Source: Mycobacterium sp. HUMS_12744610
GTDB lineage: Bacteria; Actinomycetota; Actinomycetes; Mycobacteriales; Mycobacteriaceae
Assembly: GCF_041206865.1 (NCBI RefSeq)
Contig: NZ_JBGEDP010000001.1
Location: 4,526,001 to 4,590,000, forward strand
Reading direction: 5' to 3'
Length of the DNA: 64,000 bases
Position numbers and translations under genes: made by a program. Below the pieces are notes generated by a model, which saw nothing but the letters and a program-made list of their open reading frames with translations, did not search any database and was not told where the DNA came from. Position 1 is the stretch's first letter, and each line of letters begins with the position of its first letter. Positions 37,647-46,505 of this stretch are shown piece by piece.

Positions 37647-38921
37647 ATGTTCGAAGAATTGGTGGCGGTGGACCCCCAGGCCGACGAGGCCGCGCTGATC
37701 GGGCGCATCGCCGAGCTGGAACGACTCAAATCGGCCGCCGCGGCCGGCCAGGCCCGCGCGGCCGCCGCCCTGGATGCCACCCGCCGCGCGGACGAGGCCG
37801 CCGCCGGGATGCCCGCCGCCCGGCGCGGGCGCGGCGTGGCCGCCGAAATCGCCCTGGCCCGGCGGGACTCCCCGGCCCGGGGCGGGCGCCATCTCGGACT
37901 CGCCAAAGCACTGGTGCACGAGATGCCCCACACCCTGGCCGCCCTGGAACAGGGGGCGCTCTCGGAGTGGCGGGCCACCCTGATCGTGCGCGAATCCGCC
38001 TGCCTGGACGTCGAAGACCGCCGCACCCTGGACGCCGAGCTGTGCGCCCGGCCCGCGCGGCTCGAGGGCATGGGCGACGCCCGCATCGCCGCGGCCGCCA
38101 AAACGATCGCCTACCGCCTCGACCCGCACGCCGGCGTCGAACGCGCCGCCAAAGCCGAACGCGAGCGCACCGTGACCATCCGGCCCGCCCCCGACACCAT
38201 GACCTATCTGACCGCGCTGCTGCCCGTGGCGAAAGGCGTAGCGGTCTACGCGGCACTCAAACGCGCCGCCGACACCACCTTCGACGACCGCACCCGCGGC
38301 CAGATCATGGCCGACACCCTCATCGAACGCATCACCGGCAGACCGGCCGTGGTGCCCGACCCCGTTGCGGTAAACCTCGTCCTATCCGACGACACGCTGC
38401 TGGGCGGCGACGATGCGCCGGCCGAGGTGGCCGGCTACGGGCCCATCCCCGCGGCCGTGGCCCGCAACCTGGTCCACAACGCCGCCGCCGACGCGCGCTC
38501 GCGAGCCACCCTGCGCCGCCTCTACGTCCACCCACGATCCGGGGCCCTGGTGGCCATGGAATCGCGGGCACGCCTGTTTCCCCGCGGGCTGGCCGCCTTC
38601 ATCGACCTGCGCGACCGACGCTGCCGCACTCCCTACTGCGACGCTCCCATCCGCCACCGCGACCACGCCCAACCTTGGGCCCGCGGCGGCCCCACCACCG
38701 TCACCAACGGCCTGGGCACCTGCCAACACTGCAACTACACCAAAGAAAGCCCCGGCTGGCGCGTCACCACCAGCACCGACGAAACCCACACCCACACCGC
38801 CGAATACACCACCCCCACCGGCCACACCTACCGCTCAGAAGCCCCACCACGCGCACCCACCATCGACTGCAGCGAACTCGAAACCCGCATCGGCATCACG
38901 CTCGCGCGACACGCCGCCTAG
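37647..38921 (+). CDS. 13E12-repeat family protein: DUF222 plus HNH endonuclease
   Basis: ATG 37647 gives MFEELVAVDPQADEAALIGR; 424 aa. The N-terminal DUF222 region is alpha-helical and Ala/Arg rich (to about residue 330). The C-terminal HNH domain is CRTPYCDAPIRHRDHAQPWA with GPTTVTNGLGTCQHCNYTKE: two C-x-x-C-type zinc pairs and the H-D-H nuclease residues. Relatives are multicopy in mycobacteria (REP13E12 family). Its biological role is uncertain. Position next to crcB fits the Rv3074 locus as I recall it. Confidence 0.92.
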   Translation: MFEELVAVDPQADEAALIGRIAELERLKSAAAAGQARAAAALDATRRADEAAAGMPAARRGRGVAAEIALARRDSPARGGRHLGLAKALVHEMPHTLAALEQGALSEWRATLIVRESACLDVEDRRTLDAELCARPARLEGMGDARIAAAAKTIAYRLDPHAGVERAAKAERERTVTIRPAPDTMTYLTALLPVAKGVAVYAALKRAADTTFDDRTRGQIMADTLIERITGRPAVVPDPVAVNLVLSDDTLLGGDDAPAEVAGYGPIPAAVARNLVHNAAADARSRATLRRLYVHPRSGALVAMESRARLFPRGLAAFIDLRDRRCRTPYCDAPIRHRDHAQPWARGGPTTVTNGLGTCQHCNYTKESPGWRVTTSTDETHTHTAEYTTPTGHTYRSEAPPRAPTIDCSELETRIGITLARHAA

Positions 38922-38930
38922 GCGACCCCG

Positions 38931-39626
38931 TCAGCCGCGATCGGCGAGGTTCTCGACCTCGATGACCTCACCGCGGTCGATGCTCACCCAGTCGCGGCCG
39001 TGCAGGTAGGGGCGCAGACGGCGGCCGATGAGCTCCACGTCGGCCCGCGCCTTGGGCCGCTGAAGCTCGTAGACGTGCGGCAGCCCGGCCATGCCGGTCA
39101 CCACGGTCCACAGCTTCAGGGAGTCCGGACCGGTCGGCGGGTCGACCAGAACCGGGCCGAACAGGCACTGACCGGAAAGGAACAGCGTCGGCACACCGTA
39201 GCCGCCGGCGTCGAGGACCCGTTGATGGTCGGCCCGGACCTCGTCGTGGGTGGTCGGGTCGGCCAGCGCCGCGTCGAGAGTCTCCCCGTCGACGTCCAAC
39301 TCCTCGAGCAGGCGGCGCGCCACCGCCGGGTCGTGCGGTTTGTTACCCGCGGCGTGTAACTCGTAACCGATCCGGCCGTACCACCGGTCCAGCAGGGCCA
39401 TGTCGGTCCGGCGCAGCAGCGCCCCGATGCGCATCAGCGACCACCCGTAGGACCACTCCCGTTCCCACGGATGCTTCTTGCCGTCGGCGCGGTTGATCTC
39501 CTCGAGGCTGAAAAACCGCCAGTTGACCGTGATCCCGACCTGCTCCCGGACGTCGCGGATCCACAGCGCGGTCTGGTAGGCGAACGGGCACATCGGGTCG
39601 AAGTGGAAATCCACGGAGTCGCTCAT
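38931..39626 (-). CDS. DsbA-family (thioredoxin-fold) protein with a CPFA motif
   Basis: 231 aa. ATG 39626 gives [20 protein letters not shown]. The fold matches the DsbA/FrnE group related to mycothiol-dependent reductases: [20 protein letters not shown] at the N-terminus and [20 protein letters not shown] with the cis-Pro near the C-terminus. The active-site second Cys is replaced by Ala (CPFA), so disulfide exchange by two Cys at this site is not possible. It may act as a one-Cys reductase or isomerase. It lies 20 bp downstream of the CitE-like gene on the same strand. Confidence 0.8.
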   Translation of the reverse strand: MSDSVDFHFDPMCPFAYQTALWIRDVREQVGITVNWRFFSLEEINRADGKKHPWEREWSYGWSLMRIGALLRRTDMALLDRWYGRIGYELHAAGNKPHDPAVARRLLEELDVDGETLDAALADPTTHDEVRADHQRVLDAGGYGVPTLFLSGQCLFGPVLVDPPTGPDSLKLWTVVTGMAGLPHVYELQRPKARADVELIGRRLRPYLHGRDWVSIDRGEVIEVENLADRG

Positions 39627-39646
39627 CGGGACCTGCTCGGTAGTGA

Positions 39647-40582
39647 TCAATAGTGGTAGGTGTCCGACGGCGCAGGCGAGTGCACCGGTTCGTCCTCGAA
39701 TTCGGACACCTCGATGCCGTAGGCGCGGGCCAACTCGAGGATCTTGCTCGCCCGCGCGATGCGCGGCAGGTCCGACCCGTTGCGGATCTCGCCGCCGTCG
39801 CGCTCGAACTCGGCGAAGAACTCTTTCGCCCAGGCTATTTCGTCCTGCGACGGGGACAGCCCCTCGTTGACCACCGCGCACTGCTCCGGGGACAGGCAGA
39901 TCTTGCCGGTCATCCCGAACTCGACGGAGACGGCCGTGGCCTCGATGAGCTTGAGCGGGTTGGAGCCGATGGTCGGCCCGTCGATCGCGCTGGGCAGGCC
40001 GGCCGCTTTGGCCGCGATGGTGAAACGCGACCGGGTGTAGGCCAGCGTGGACGGGTCCTCCCCGAAGCCGGTGTCGCGGCGGAAGTCCCCGATGCCGAAG
40101 GCCAGCCGGAAAGTGCCCTTGGCGGCGGCGATCTCGGTGATGCGCTCCAGGCCGCGGGCCGTTTCGACCAGCGCCACGATCGGCACGTCGGGCAGCCGCT
40201 TGGCGGTCTCGGCGACGTGGTCGACCGATTCGACCATCGCCAGCATCACCCCCCCGACGGGGGTGCCGGACAGCGCGGCGAGATCATCCGCCCACCAGGG
40301 GCTGCCGAAGCCGTTGACGCGGACCCAGTCCGTGTTGCCCGCGCCGAGCCAGCGCACGACGTGGTCGCGGGCGGCGGCCTTGTCCTTGGGCGCCACCGCG
40401 TCCTCGATGTCGAGGACGACGATGTCGGCGCGGGAGTGCGCCGCGGACTGGAACCGGTCGGCGTGCGCGCCGTTGACCAGCAGCCAGCTGCGGGCCAGGA
40501 CCGGGTCGATGCGCGACCCGATGTCTGCGGGATCCACCGCGTGGCTGTTGACCTGCTCGTACATTGATTGATCCGTCGTCAT
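39647..40582 (-). CDS. HpcH/HpaI aldolase/citrate-lyase-beta-like (CitE-like) protein
   Basis: 311 aa. ATG 40582 gives [20 protein letters not shown]. The TIM-barrel CoA-ester lyase family is shown by [20 protein letters not shown], the metal-binding [33 protein letters not shown] and the late [20 protein letters not shown]. It probably acts on a beta-hydroxyacyl-CoA such as a malyl- or citramalyl-CoA; the exact substrate is unknown. No lyase alpha or gamma subunit gene is adjacent. It sits where Rv3075c lies in M. tuberculosis as I recall. Confidence 0.88.
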   Translation of the reverse strand: MTTDQSMYEQVNSHAVDPADIGSRIDPVLARSWLLVNGAHADRFQSAAHSRADIVVLDIEDAVAPKDKAAARDHVVRWLGAGNTDWVRVNGFGSPWWADDLAALSGTPVGGVMLAMVESVDHVAETAKRLPDVPIVALVETARGLERITEIAAAKGTFRLAFGIGDFRRDTGFGEDPSTLAYTRSRFTIAAKAAGLPSAIDGPTIGSNPLKLIEATAVSVEFGMTGKICLSPEQCAVVNEGLSPSQDEIAWAKEFFAEFERDGGEIRNGSDLPRIARASKILELARAYGIEVSEFEDEPVHSPAPSDTYHY

Positions 40583-40673
40583 GCTCGTTCCGTGGTGAGG
40601 GTGTCGCCATCAACCGTAGCGGCCTTGACAACGGCGCGGCGCGAGCTGCCGGGTTTTCCGTAGGCTCGATGAG

Positions 40674-42128
40674 GTGAGCGTCACCCCGCACATGGCCGTT
40701 GCTCTGCAAGACCGCTTCCTGCGCGACCTGCCCGAGATGGCCGTCCGCTGGCAAGCCGAGACGCCTCCCGACGCGCGGTTGCTCGTGCTCAACGGACGCC
40801 TCGCCGCGGAACTCGGTCTCGACCCCGCGTGGCTGCGCGGCCCCGACGGGCTGCGCTTCCTGGTGGGCAACCTGGTGCCCGACGGGGCGACCCCGGTGGC
40901 CCAGGCCTACGCCGGGCATCAGTTCGGCGGGTTCGTTCCCCGGTTGGGCGACGGCCGCGCCCTGCTGTTGGGCGAGCTCGCCGATGAGCACGGGCACCTG
41001 CGCGACATCGCCCTGAAAGGCTCCGGTCCCACGCCCTTCGCGCGCGGCGGTGACGGCCTGGCGGCGACGGGGCCGATGCTGCGCGAGTACCTGATCAGCG
41101 AGGCGATGCACGCGCTGGGCGTGCCGACGACACGGTCGCTGGCCGTGGTGGGCACGGGACGCCCGGTGCAGCGCGACACGGAGCTGCCCGGCGCCCTGCT
41201 CACCCGGGTGGCGGGCAGCCACCTGCGCGTCGGGAGCTTCCAGTACGCCGCCGCCTCCGGCGACGCGGACCTGCTGCGGCGCCTCGCCGACCACGCGATC
41301 GCGCGCCACTATCCCGCCGCCGCCGCCGCGCAGCGCCCCTACCTCGCGCTGTTCGAGGCGGTGGTGGGCGCCCAGGCGTCGCTGACAGCCCGGTGGATGC
41401 TGATCGGGTTCGTGCACGGGGTGATGAACACCGACAACATGACGATCTCCGGGGAGACCATCGACTACGGACCGTGCGCGTTCATGGAGGCCTACGACCC
41501 CGAGACCGTCTTCAGCTCGATCGACTTCTGGGGTCGCTACGCCTACGGCAACCAGCCCGCCGTCGCCGGGTGGAACCTCGCCCGCTTCGCCGAGACGCTG
41601 CTGCCGTTGATCTCGGAGAGCACCGAGGAGGCGGTAGGGCTCGCCGAGGAGTCGTTCGGGGTGTTCCACACCCGCTACGACGCCGTGTGGGCGCCCGGCA
41701 TGCGGGCGAAACTCGGCCTTTCCGCCGACGCCGGCGCGGCGCACCTGATCGACGAACTGCTCGCCCTGCTGAAGGCGGGCCGCGTCGACTACACCTCCTT
41801 CTTCCGCCACCTCGGCCGGGCCGCCCGCGGCGATGCCGGGCCCACCCGCGAACTGTTCGACGACACCGCTGGCTTCGACGACTGGCTGCCGCGCTGGCGG
41901 GCCCTCGACCCAGACCCGGAGTCGATGGACCGCACCAACCCCGTCTACATTCCCCGCAACCATCTGGTCGAGGAGACCCTGAGTGCGGCCACCGACGGCG
42001 ATCTCGAACCGCTCGAACGACTCCTCGAGGCCTTGACGGCCCCTTACGACGAACGGCCGGGCCTGCAGCGGTACGCCGCCCCGGCCCCCGAGGACTTCGG
42101 CGCCTACCGAACGTTCTGCGGCACCTGA
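40674..42128 (+). CDS. selO: protein adenylyltransferase SelO
   Basis: Pseudokinase-fold enzyme that transfers AMP from ATP to Ser/Thr/Tyr of proteins (established for SelO, also called YdiU). 484 aa, normal length. GTG 40674 gives [20 protein letters not shown]. Motifs are [38 protein letters not shown] (nucleotide-binding Lys and Arg), [20 protein letters not shown] and the metal site [20 protein letters not shown]. The tail ends RTFCGT, with Cys where some relatives have selenocysteine. Promoter and regulation are not evident. Confidence 0.95.
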   Translation: MSVTPHMAVALQDRFLRDLPEMAVRWQAETPPDARLLVLNGRLAAELGLDPAWLRGPDGLRFLVGNLVPDGATPVAQAYAGHQFGGFVPRLGDGRALLLGELADEHGHLRDIALKGSGPTPFARGGDGLAATGPMLREYLISEAMHALGVPTTRSLAVVGTGRPVQRDTELPGALLTRVAGSHLRVGSFQYAAASGDADLLRRLADHAIARHYPAAAAAQRPYLALFEAVVGAQASLTARWMLIGFVHGVMNTDNMTISGETIDYGPCAFMEAYDPETVFSSIDFWGRYAYGNQPAVAGWNLARFAETLLPLISESTEEAVGLAEESFGVFHTRYDAVWAPGMRAKLGLSADAGAAHLIDELLALLKAGRVDYTSFFRHLGRAARGDAGPTRELFDDTAGFDDWLPRWRALDPDPESMDRTNPVYIPRNHLVEETLSAATDGDLEPLERLLEALTAPYDERPGLQRYAAPAPEDFGAYRTFCGT

Positions 42129-42162
42129 GCCGAAGCGGCCCTGCGCCAACGAATCTCGCCGG

Positions 42163-42555
42163 TCAGCCCGGCGGCCGCTCCCCCGCACCCCGGCGGCGCG
42201 CCGCGCCCCACAGCCCCACGCCGACCCCGATCACCGCGCCGCCGAGTCCGATAACCCGTTGTGCGGGCCTCAATTCGGGAAGCACGCCGATTCCGCCGAG
42301 CAGGTCGGCAGCGTCGGCGCCGCCCGATGCGAGGAACCAACCGCGGGTGTCCTTGCCGCGCAACGCCGCCGCGGCGAGCAGGCCGCCGATCAGCGCGTCT
42401 CGGTAGCCCATCGAGCGCAGCAGCAGCCGCGCCGTCGGCGCCGGTTCCTCCGCGTCGCCCCACAGCCGGTTCGCGCGCAGGGGGTCGACGAGAAACGACA
42501 CGCCCGAGGCAAACCGGATGCTGCCGGCAACGAGCGCGGCGCGGTCGATCGTCAT
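42163..42555 (-). CDS. small membrane protein (DUF4267-like)
   Basis: 130 aa. ATG 42555 gives MTIDRAALVAGSIRFASGVS. Hydrophobic segments occur around ALIGGLLAAAAL and VIGLGGAVIGVGVGLWGAA. DPLRANRLWG and RSMGYRDALIG resemble small DUF4267-type membrane proteins, a weak resemblance. It converges with selO. Confidence 0.6.
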   Translation of the reverse strand: MTIDRAALVAGSIRFASGVSFLVDPLRANRLWGDAEEPAPTARLLLRSMGYRDALIGGLLAAAALRGKDTRGWFLASGGADAADLLGGIGVLPELRPAQRVIGLGGAVIGVGVGLWGAARRRGAGERPPG

Positions 42556-42754
42556 GGCCCCCAAGCCTATGCTCCCCGTCCCCGGCAAACCAGGAGTCCA
42601 CCAAGGGCACTGCTGGGAGGGCGGCGATGCCCACATGGCAAACCGATCGCCGGGGCGACCGGGGGCGTTCCGGCGGCCGCCCGTGTCGCCGACATCGCGA
42701 CATTCCGGCGAAAGTGGATGCCCGCAAGCGATTTGCGCATTATTTTGATTATCT

Positions 42755-43456
42755 ATGACGGACCAGGGGGATCCGCTCACACGACGGCAGGCGCACGTGG
42801 GGCATCAGGTACGAACGCGACGCAACAAGCTCGCTCCCGATCCCGACGTGCGCCGCGCCATCGTCGCGGCAGCGTCGGAATCCGTTCGGCAGCAGGGGGT
42901 CCGGGGCCTCAGCGTCGCCGCGGTGCTCGAGCACGCCCGGCTGAGCACACGCGCGTTCTACCGGCACTTCGAATCCAAGGACGAGCTCGTCGAAGCCGTC
43001 TTCATGGAGATGACGCACGCCGAAGTGCGGCGGTTGAAGGCGAAGATGGCGACCGCGGGGACGCCGATCGAGGCGGTGGCGGCCTGGATCGACGGGCGGA
43101 TCGATCTGGCGTTCAACGACAGCGTCAAGCCGGAGCTGCGCCAGCTGCCCCTGGATGCCCCCGCCACGGTGCTCAACTCCCCGGAGCTGGTCTCCCCCGC
43201 CTACACGGCCATCCTGGAGCCGCTCGTCGAGCAACTCGAGCGGGGCGTGGAGCTCGGCGTTTTTCGCGGCATCGTTCCGGCCGTCGCCGCCAAGTCGATC
43301 CACGGCGTGGTCTGGGCGGGCACCCAGCAGCAGTGGGCGGCGGGTCACGCCAAACGCGCGGAGGTGCGCGAACGCGCGATCCGGTTCTGCCTGCGCGGCC
43401 TCGGCGTGGCGCCGGAGACGATAGAACAGATCGCCGACGATCCGCCCCTGGACTGA
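42755..43456 (+). CDS. TetR-family transcriptional regulator
   Basis: 233 aa. ATG 42755 gives MTDQGDPLTRRQAHVGHQVR. The N-terminal helix-turn-helix is RRAIVAAASESVRQQGVRGL, then VLEHARLSTRAFYRHFESKD (residues about 40-85). The C-terminal ligand domain has AWIDGRIDLAFNDSV and VVWAGTQQQWAAGHA. Target genes are unknown. No adjacent divergent operator could be recognised. Two DUF732 genes follow on the same strand. Confidence 0.9.
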   Translation: MTDQGDPLTRRQAHVGHQVRTRRNKLAPDPDVRRAIVAAASESVRQQGVRGLSVAAVLEHARLSTRAFYRHFESKDELVEAVFMEMTHAEVRRLKAKMATAGTPIEAVAAWIDGRIDLAFNDSVKPELRQLPLDAPATVLNSPELVSPAYTAILEPLVEQLERGVELGVFRGIVPAVAAKSIHGVVWAGTQQQWAAGHAKRAEVRERAIRFCLRGLGVAPETIEQIADDPPLD

Positions 43457-43457
43457 C

Positions 43458-44057
43458 ATGGCTAGCATGGCCGTCATGCCCGAGCCGGTACCGGCTGCCG
43501 ACGAACCGACACCCGACGGTGGTGAAACCGTGGCCGCGCCCGCTTCGGCGGGTCCGGACGCGGTGGAACCCGCGTGGTCGCGCGAGGACGACGCGGGCTC
43601 CGCTGGCGAGCCGCCCGCGGATCGTCAATCGTGGCAAGCGACTTGGCGCAAAGCCGCTGTGTTGCTCGTCGGCGGTCTCGCGGTGGCGGGGGCGATCGTG
43701 CTCGCCTTCTGGTTGATGAGCCCGTCCGACTCGCCGGCGCCGGCGAAAGGCGGCGCACCGCCGGCGACCTCGACGGCGTCCTCGGCCGCGCCGTCGTCCA
43801 TCGCCTCCACACCGCAGCAGGACCAGAAGTACGTCCGGGACCTCAACGACCGCGGCATCTCCTTCGCCGATCCCCAGGCCGCCATCTACAACGGCAAGAT
43901 GGTGTGCCAGAACATCAGCCGGGGCATGACGGTGCCGCAGGTCGCCAACGAGTTCCGTGCGAGCAATCCGGGCATGGGCGCCGACGCCGACACCTATGTG
44001 ACGATCTCCGTCCACGCCTACTGTCCGCAACACAACAACCTGGTCGACGGCGGCTGA
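43458..44057 (+). CDS. DUF732 membrane-anchored protein
   Basis: 199 aa from ATG 43458; ATGs at 43467 and 43476 are alternatives. An acidic, Pro/Ala-rich N-terminal cytoplasmic part is followed by one membrane helix (AVLLVGGLAVAGAIVLAFWL), a low-complexity Ser/Ala/Pro linker, then the DUF732 domain: YVRDLNDRGISFADPQAAIY, two Cys (MVCQNISRGM and VHAYCPQHN) likely forming a disulfide. The domain lies outside the membrane by the usual topology. Function is unknown. Confidence 0.82.
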   Translation: MASMAVMPEPVPAADEPTPDGGETVAAPASAGPDAVEPAWSREDDAGSAGEPPADRQSWQATWRKAAVLLVGGLAVAGAIVLAFWLMSPSDSPAPAKGGAPPATSTASSAAPSSIASTPQQDQKYVRDLNDRGISFADPQAAIYNGKMVCQNISRGMTVPQVANEFRASNPGMGADADTYVTISVHAYCPQHNNLVDGG

Positions 44058-44268
44058 CGGGGCTACCCGGCGGCACGCGTCGGCGATACGATCGGGCGCA
44101 TCGTCAACGGATCCGAGTCACCGATGAGTCCCATGCGGCGCGTGCCGTCGCCCGCTGCGCGACGGCGCTCGACTTGGCGTGACCTCGACAAACCTGACAG
44201 GGTGGGGGCGCGGTCTCCGCGGTGAATGCAGCCGTGGCGATCATTCGGGGAGGCAGAGGAGTGAGCGC

Positions 44269-44790
44269 ATGACCATCGAGGACAACCAGGTCCCGACCGA
44301 GTCGGCGCCTCCGCCGCGTCCGCGGCGCCGCCGCCCGTCCTGGACCGAGTCCGCCGGGTCCCTCGTCTTCGCCGCGTCCATCGCCATCGCCGCCGTGGTG
44401 GGCCTGAGCGCGGTAGGCGCCTATTTCCTGCGCGACAAGACCGCGACCTCGCCCGGGTCGCAGACGGTGACGGTCACGCCCTCGCACAAGACGCCGTCGC
44501 TGAGCGACGGGCCGGACGGGGCGTTCCTCACGGCGCTGGCCTCCTACGGCATCGTCGACAACGGGACCGAGGCCGTTCGGCAGCGGTTCATGGAGTTCGG
44601 TCATCACACGTGTTTCTCGCTGCTGCCCCCGACACCGCAGCCGCTGGAGTCGGTGGTCGACAACATCCTGGCGGCGGAGAACAAGGACGTCGCCGACGGA
44701 AATTCGTGGTCGCCGAAGTTCACCCGCGCCGACACCGAGAATCTGACGCAGGCCGCGATCCGCGTCTACTGCCCGGAAGCGCAGAAGTAG
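44269..44790 (+). CDS. DUF732-like membrane-anchored protein
   Basis: 173 aa. ATG 44269 with AGAGGAG upstream gives MTIEDNQVPTESAPPPRPRR. Same plan as its neighbour: a basic/Pro-rich cytoplasmic head, one helix (LVFAASIAIAAVVGLSAVGA), then a secreted domain FLTALASYGIVDNGTEAVRQ with two Cys (HHTCFSLLP and RVYCPEAQK at the end). The two genes may be an old duplication. Confidence 0.82.
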   Translation: MTIEDNQVPTESAPPPRPRRRRPSWTESAGSLVFAASIAIAAVVGLSAVGAYFLRDKTATSPGSQTVTVTPSHKTPSLSDGPDGAFLTALASYGIVDNGTEAVRQRFMEFGHHTCFSLLPPTPQPLESVVDNILAAENKDVADGNSWSPKFTRADTENLTQAAIRVYCPEAQK

Positions 44791-44805
44791 CGGCCCTCAG
44801 GCCCC

Positions 44806-45198
44806 TCAGGCCTCCGGCTGTTGCAGCAGCCTGCCCATCTCGGGGATGACGGCCTGCAGCGCCTTGAGCGGCCGCAGCATCACCTTGACCGAGGTGATCT
44901 TGCCGTCGTCGTTCCAGTGGATCATGTCGATGCCGTTGACGTGGATGCCGTCGACGTCGGCGACGAACTCGAGCACCGCGGAGCGCTCGGCATACCACTT
45001 CTCGATATAGCGGAAGCCGTTGCCGGAGAACAGCTTCGCGGCGGCGGCCAGGTAGGCCACCGCCTTGTCCCGGCCCTCCTGCGGCGTGAACACCGCGGGG
45101 GAAAGGAAGACGGCGTCCTCGGCCAGCAGGTCGCGCAGCTCGTCGGTCCGGCCGGTGTCGACGATCTCGATCCAGCGTTCGATCACCGGTGGTGTCAC
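44806..45198 (-). CDS. SnoaL/NTF2-fold protein
   Basis: 130 aa. GTG or ATG near 45198 gives MTPPVIERWIEIVDTGRTDE. The NTF2-like cone fold is indicated by LRDLLAEDAVFLSPAVFTPQ, then EFVADVDGIHVNGIDMIHWN and DDGKITSVKVMLRPLKALQA. Relatives include SnoaL-like cyclases and limonene-epoxide-hydrolase-like proteins. No catalytic role can be assigned. It diverges from the PhyH gene, sharing an 82-bp intergenic region. Confidence 0.82.
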   Translation of the reverse strand: MTPPVIERWIEIVDTGRTDELRDLLAEDAVFLSPAVFTPQEGRDKAVAYLAAAAKLFSGNGFRYIEKWYAERSAVLEFVADVDGIHVNGIDMIHWNDDGKITSVKVMLRPLKALQAVIPEMGRLLQQPEA

Positions 45199-45280
45199 AC
45201 CGCAAAGCTAGCGTTCGGTGTGGACCGGGGCGAACCCGGCCTAGTGTGGGCCCTAGCGCCACCACGACAGGGACGTGCCA

Positions 45281-46132
45281 ATGAACATCGACGACGAGTC
45301 CGTCACCACGCTGGAGGACCTCAGGGGCGACCTGGCCCAGCGGTACAAGTGGACGCCGAGCGGCGGCAGCTCGGTCGGCGACGCGATCGTCGACGCCGAC
45401 CTGGCGGCCCTCGACCGCGACGGCTACGTCGTGTGGGAGAACCTGCTCGGCGCCGAGGAATGCGGGCAGATCCGTGACGCGGTGCGCCCGGGGCTCGGGC
45501 ACACGGGACGCAACTCCTTCGAGGGCCGGCGCACCCAGCGCATCTACAGCCTGCTGAGCAGGACGCGCGTGTGCGACCGGCTCGTCGACAACCCGCGGGT
45601 GCTGGCGGTGCTCGACCGGTTACTGATGCCCAACTACCTGCTCTCGGCGCTGCAGGCCATCAACATCCAGCCCGGGGAGGCCGCCCAGCTGGCCCACCAC
45701 GACGACGGGTTCTACCCGATTCCGCGCCCGCGGGCCCCCTTGGCTGCGGCCACGATCTGGGCGATCGACGACTTCACCGCGGACAACGGCGCCACGGTGC
45801 TCTTTCCCGGCAGCCACCGCTGGGGCAAGCGCCGGCCGGGTCCCGACGACAGGGCGCTGCCCGTGGTCATGCCCGCCGGCTCGTGTGTCTTCTTCGTGGG
45901 CACCCTGTGGCACGGCGGCGGCGCCAACACCACCACCCACGATCGCCTTGCCGTCACCGCCCAGTACTGCCAGCCGTGGCTGCGGCCGATGGAGGCCTTC
46001 ACCCTGTCGGTGCCGCGCGAAACCGCTCGGGCGGTCTCCGACGACATCCGCCGGATGCTCGGCTACAGCATCCACCCGCCGTTCGTCGGCGCCGTCGACG
46101 GCCTGCACCCGCTGCGGCTGCTCGACTCGTAG
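45281..46132 (+). CDS. phytanoyl-CoA dioxygenase (PhyH)-family oxygenase
   Basis: Fe(II)/2-oxoglutarate-dependent dioxygenase, 283 aa. ATG 45281 is used because AGGGAC is 8 bases upstream (a GTG 6 bases earlier is possible). The metal ligands are His and Asp in AQLAHHDDGFYPIPRP and the distal His in TLWHGGGANTTTHDR, where the Arg would bind 2-oxoglutarate. FPGSHRWGKRRPGPDD fits the double-stranded beta-helix fold. The substrate is unknown. It may share a promoter region with the NTF2-fold gene. Confidence 0.9.
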   Translation: MNIDDESVTTLEDLRGDLAQRYKWTPSGGSSVGDAIVDADLAALDRDGYVVWENLLGAEECGQIRDAVRPGLGHTGRNSFEGRRTQRIYSLLSRTRVCDRLVDNPRVLAVLDRLLMPNYLLSALQAINIQPGEAAQLAHHDDGFYPIPRPRAPLAAATIWAIDDFTADNGATVLFPGSHRWGKRRPGPDDRALPVVMPAGSCVFFVGTLWHGGGANTTTHDRLAVTAQYCQPWLRPMEAFTLSVPRETARAVSDDIRRMLGYSIHPPFVGAVDGLHPLRLLDS

Positions 46133-46152
46133 GCGCCGGGACGACGCCGCTC

Positions 46153-46383
46153 TCAGGCGACGTCGGGTGCGCGCAACTCGACGTCCTTGATCCCACGGCG
46201 CAGGTGCTCGGCCAGATGCCATTCCTCGCCGCTGTGGGAGTGATGCAGGGCCTTCTCGACCGCCAGCTTGGCGTCCTGCAGGCGCCCGCGCCGTTCCTCG
46301 CCGACGGCGACGATGGCGTCGAGCACGGCCACCACGGCCTCCTGAACGGCGCCGGCGAAGCCGGTGGAATTCTTGACCGTCAC
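46153..46383 (-). CDS. small hypothetical protein
   Basis: 76 aa. GTG 46383 gives MTVKNSTGFAGAVQEAVVAV. AAAGAGGG-like purine-rich sequence lies just upstream. The sequence is helical and charged (EERRGRLQDAKLAVEKALHH, then EEWHLAEHLRRGIKDVELRA). It lies upstream of nothing on its strand and converges with the PhyH gene. No family is recognised; it is kept because composition and codon use look coding. Confidence 0.5.
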   Translation of the reverse strand: MTVKNSTGFAGAVQEAVVAVLDAIVAVGEERRGRLQDAKLAVEKALHHSHSGEEWHLAEHLRRGIKDVELRAPDVA

Positions 46384-46505
46384 GGCCGGCCCTCTTTCTG
46401 CTCGATGTCCCGAGTACATAGCTGGCAGCTGTGCAATAGCAGTTTCCCGATCTGGCGCGGGCCAAACAAGTTCGGCGCGCCGCGTGCCCGCGGTTTTTTG
46501 CGGGC

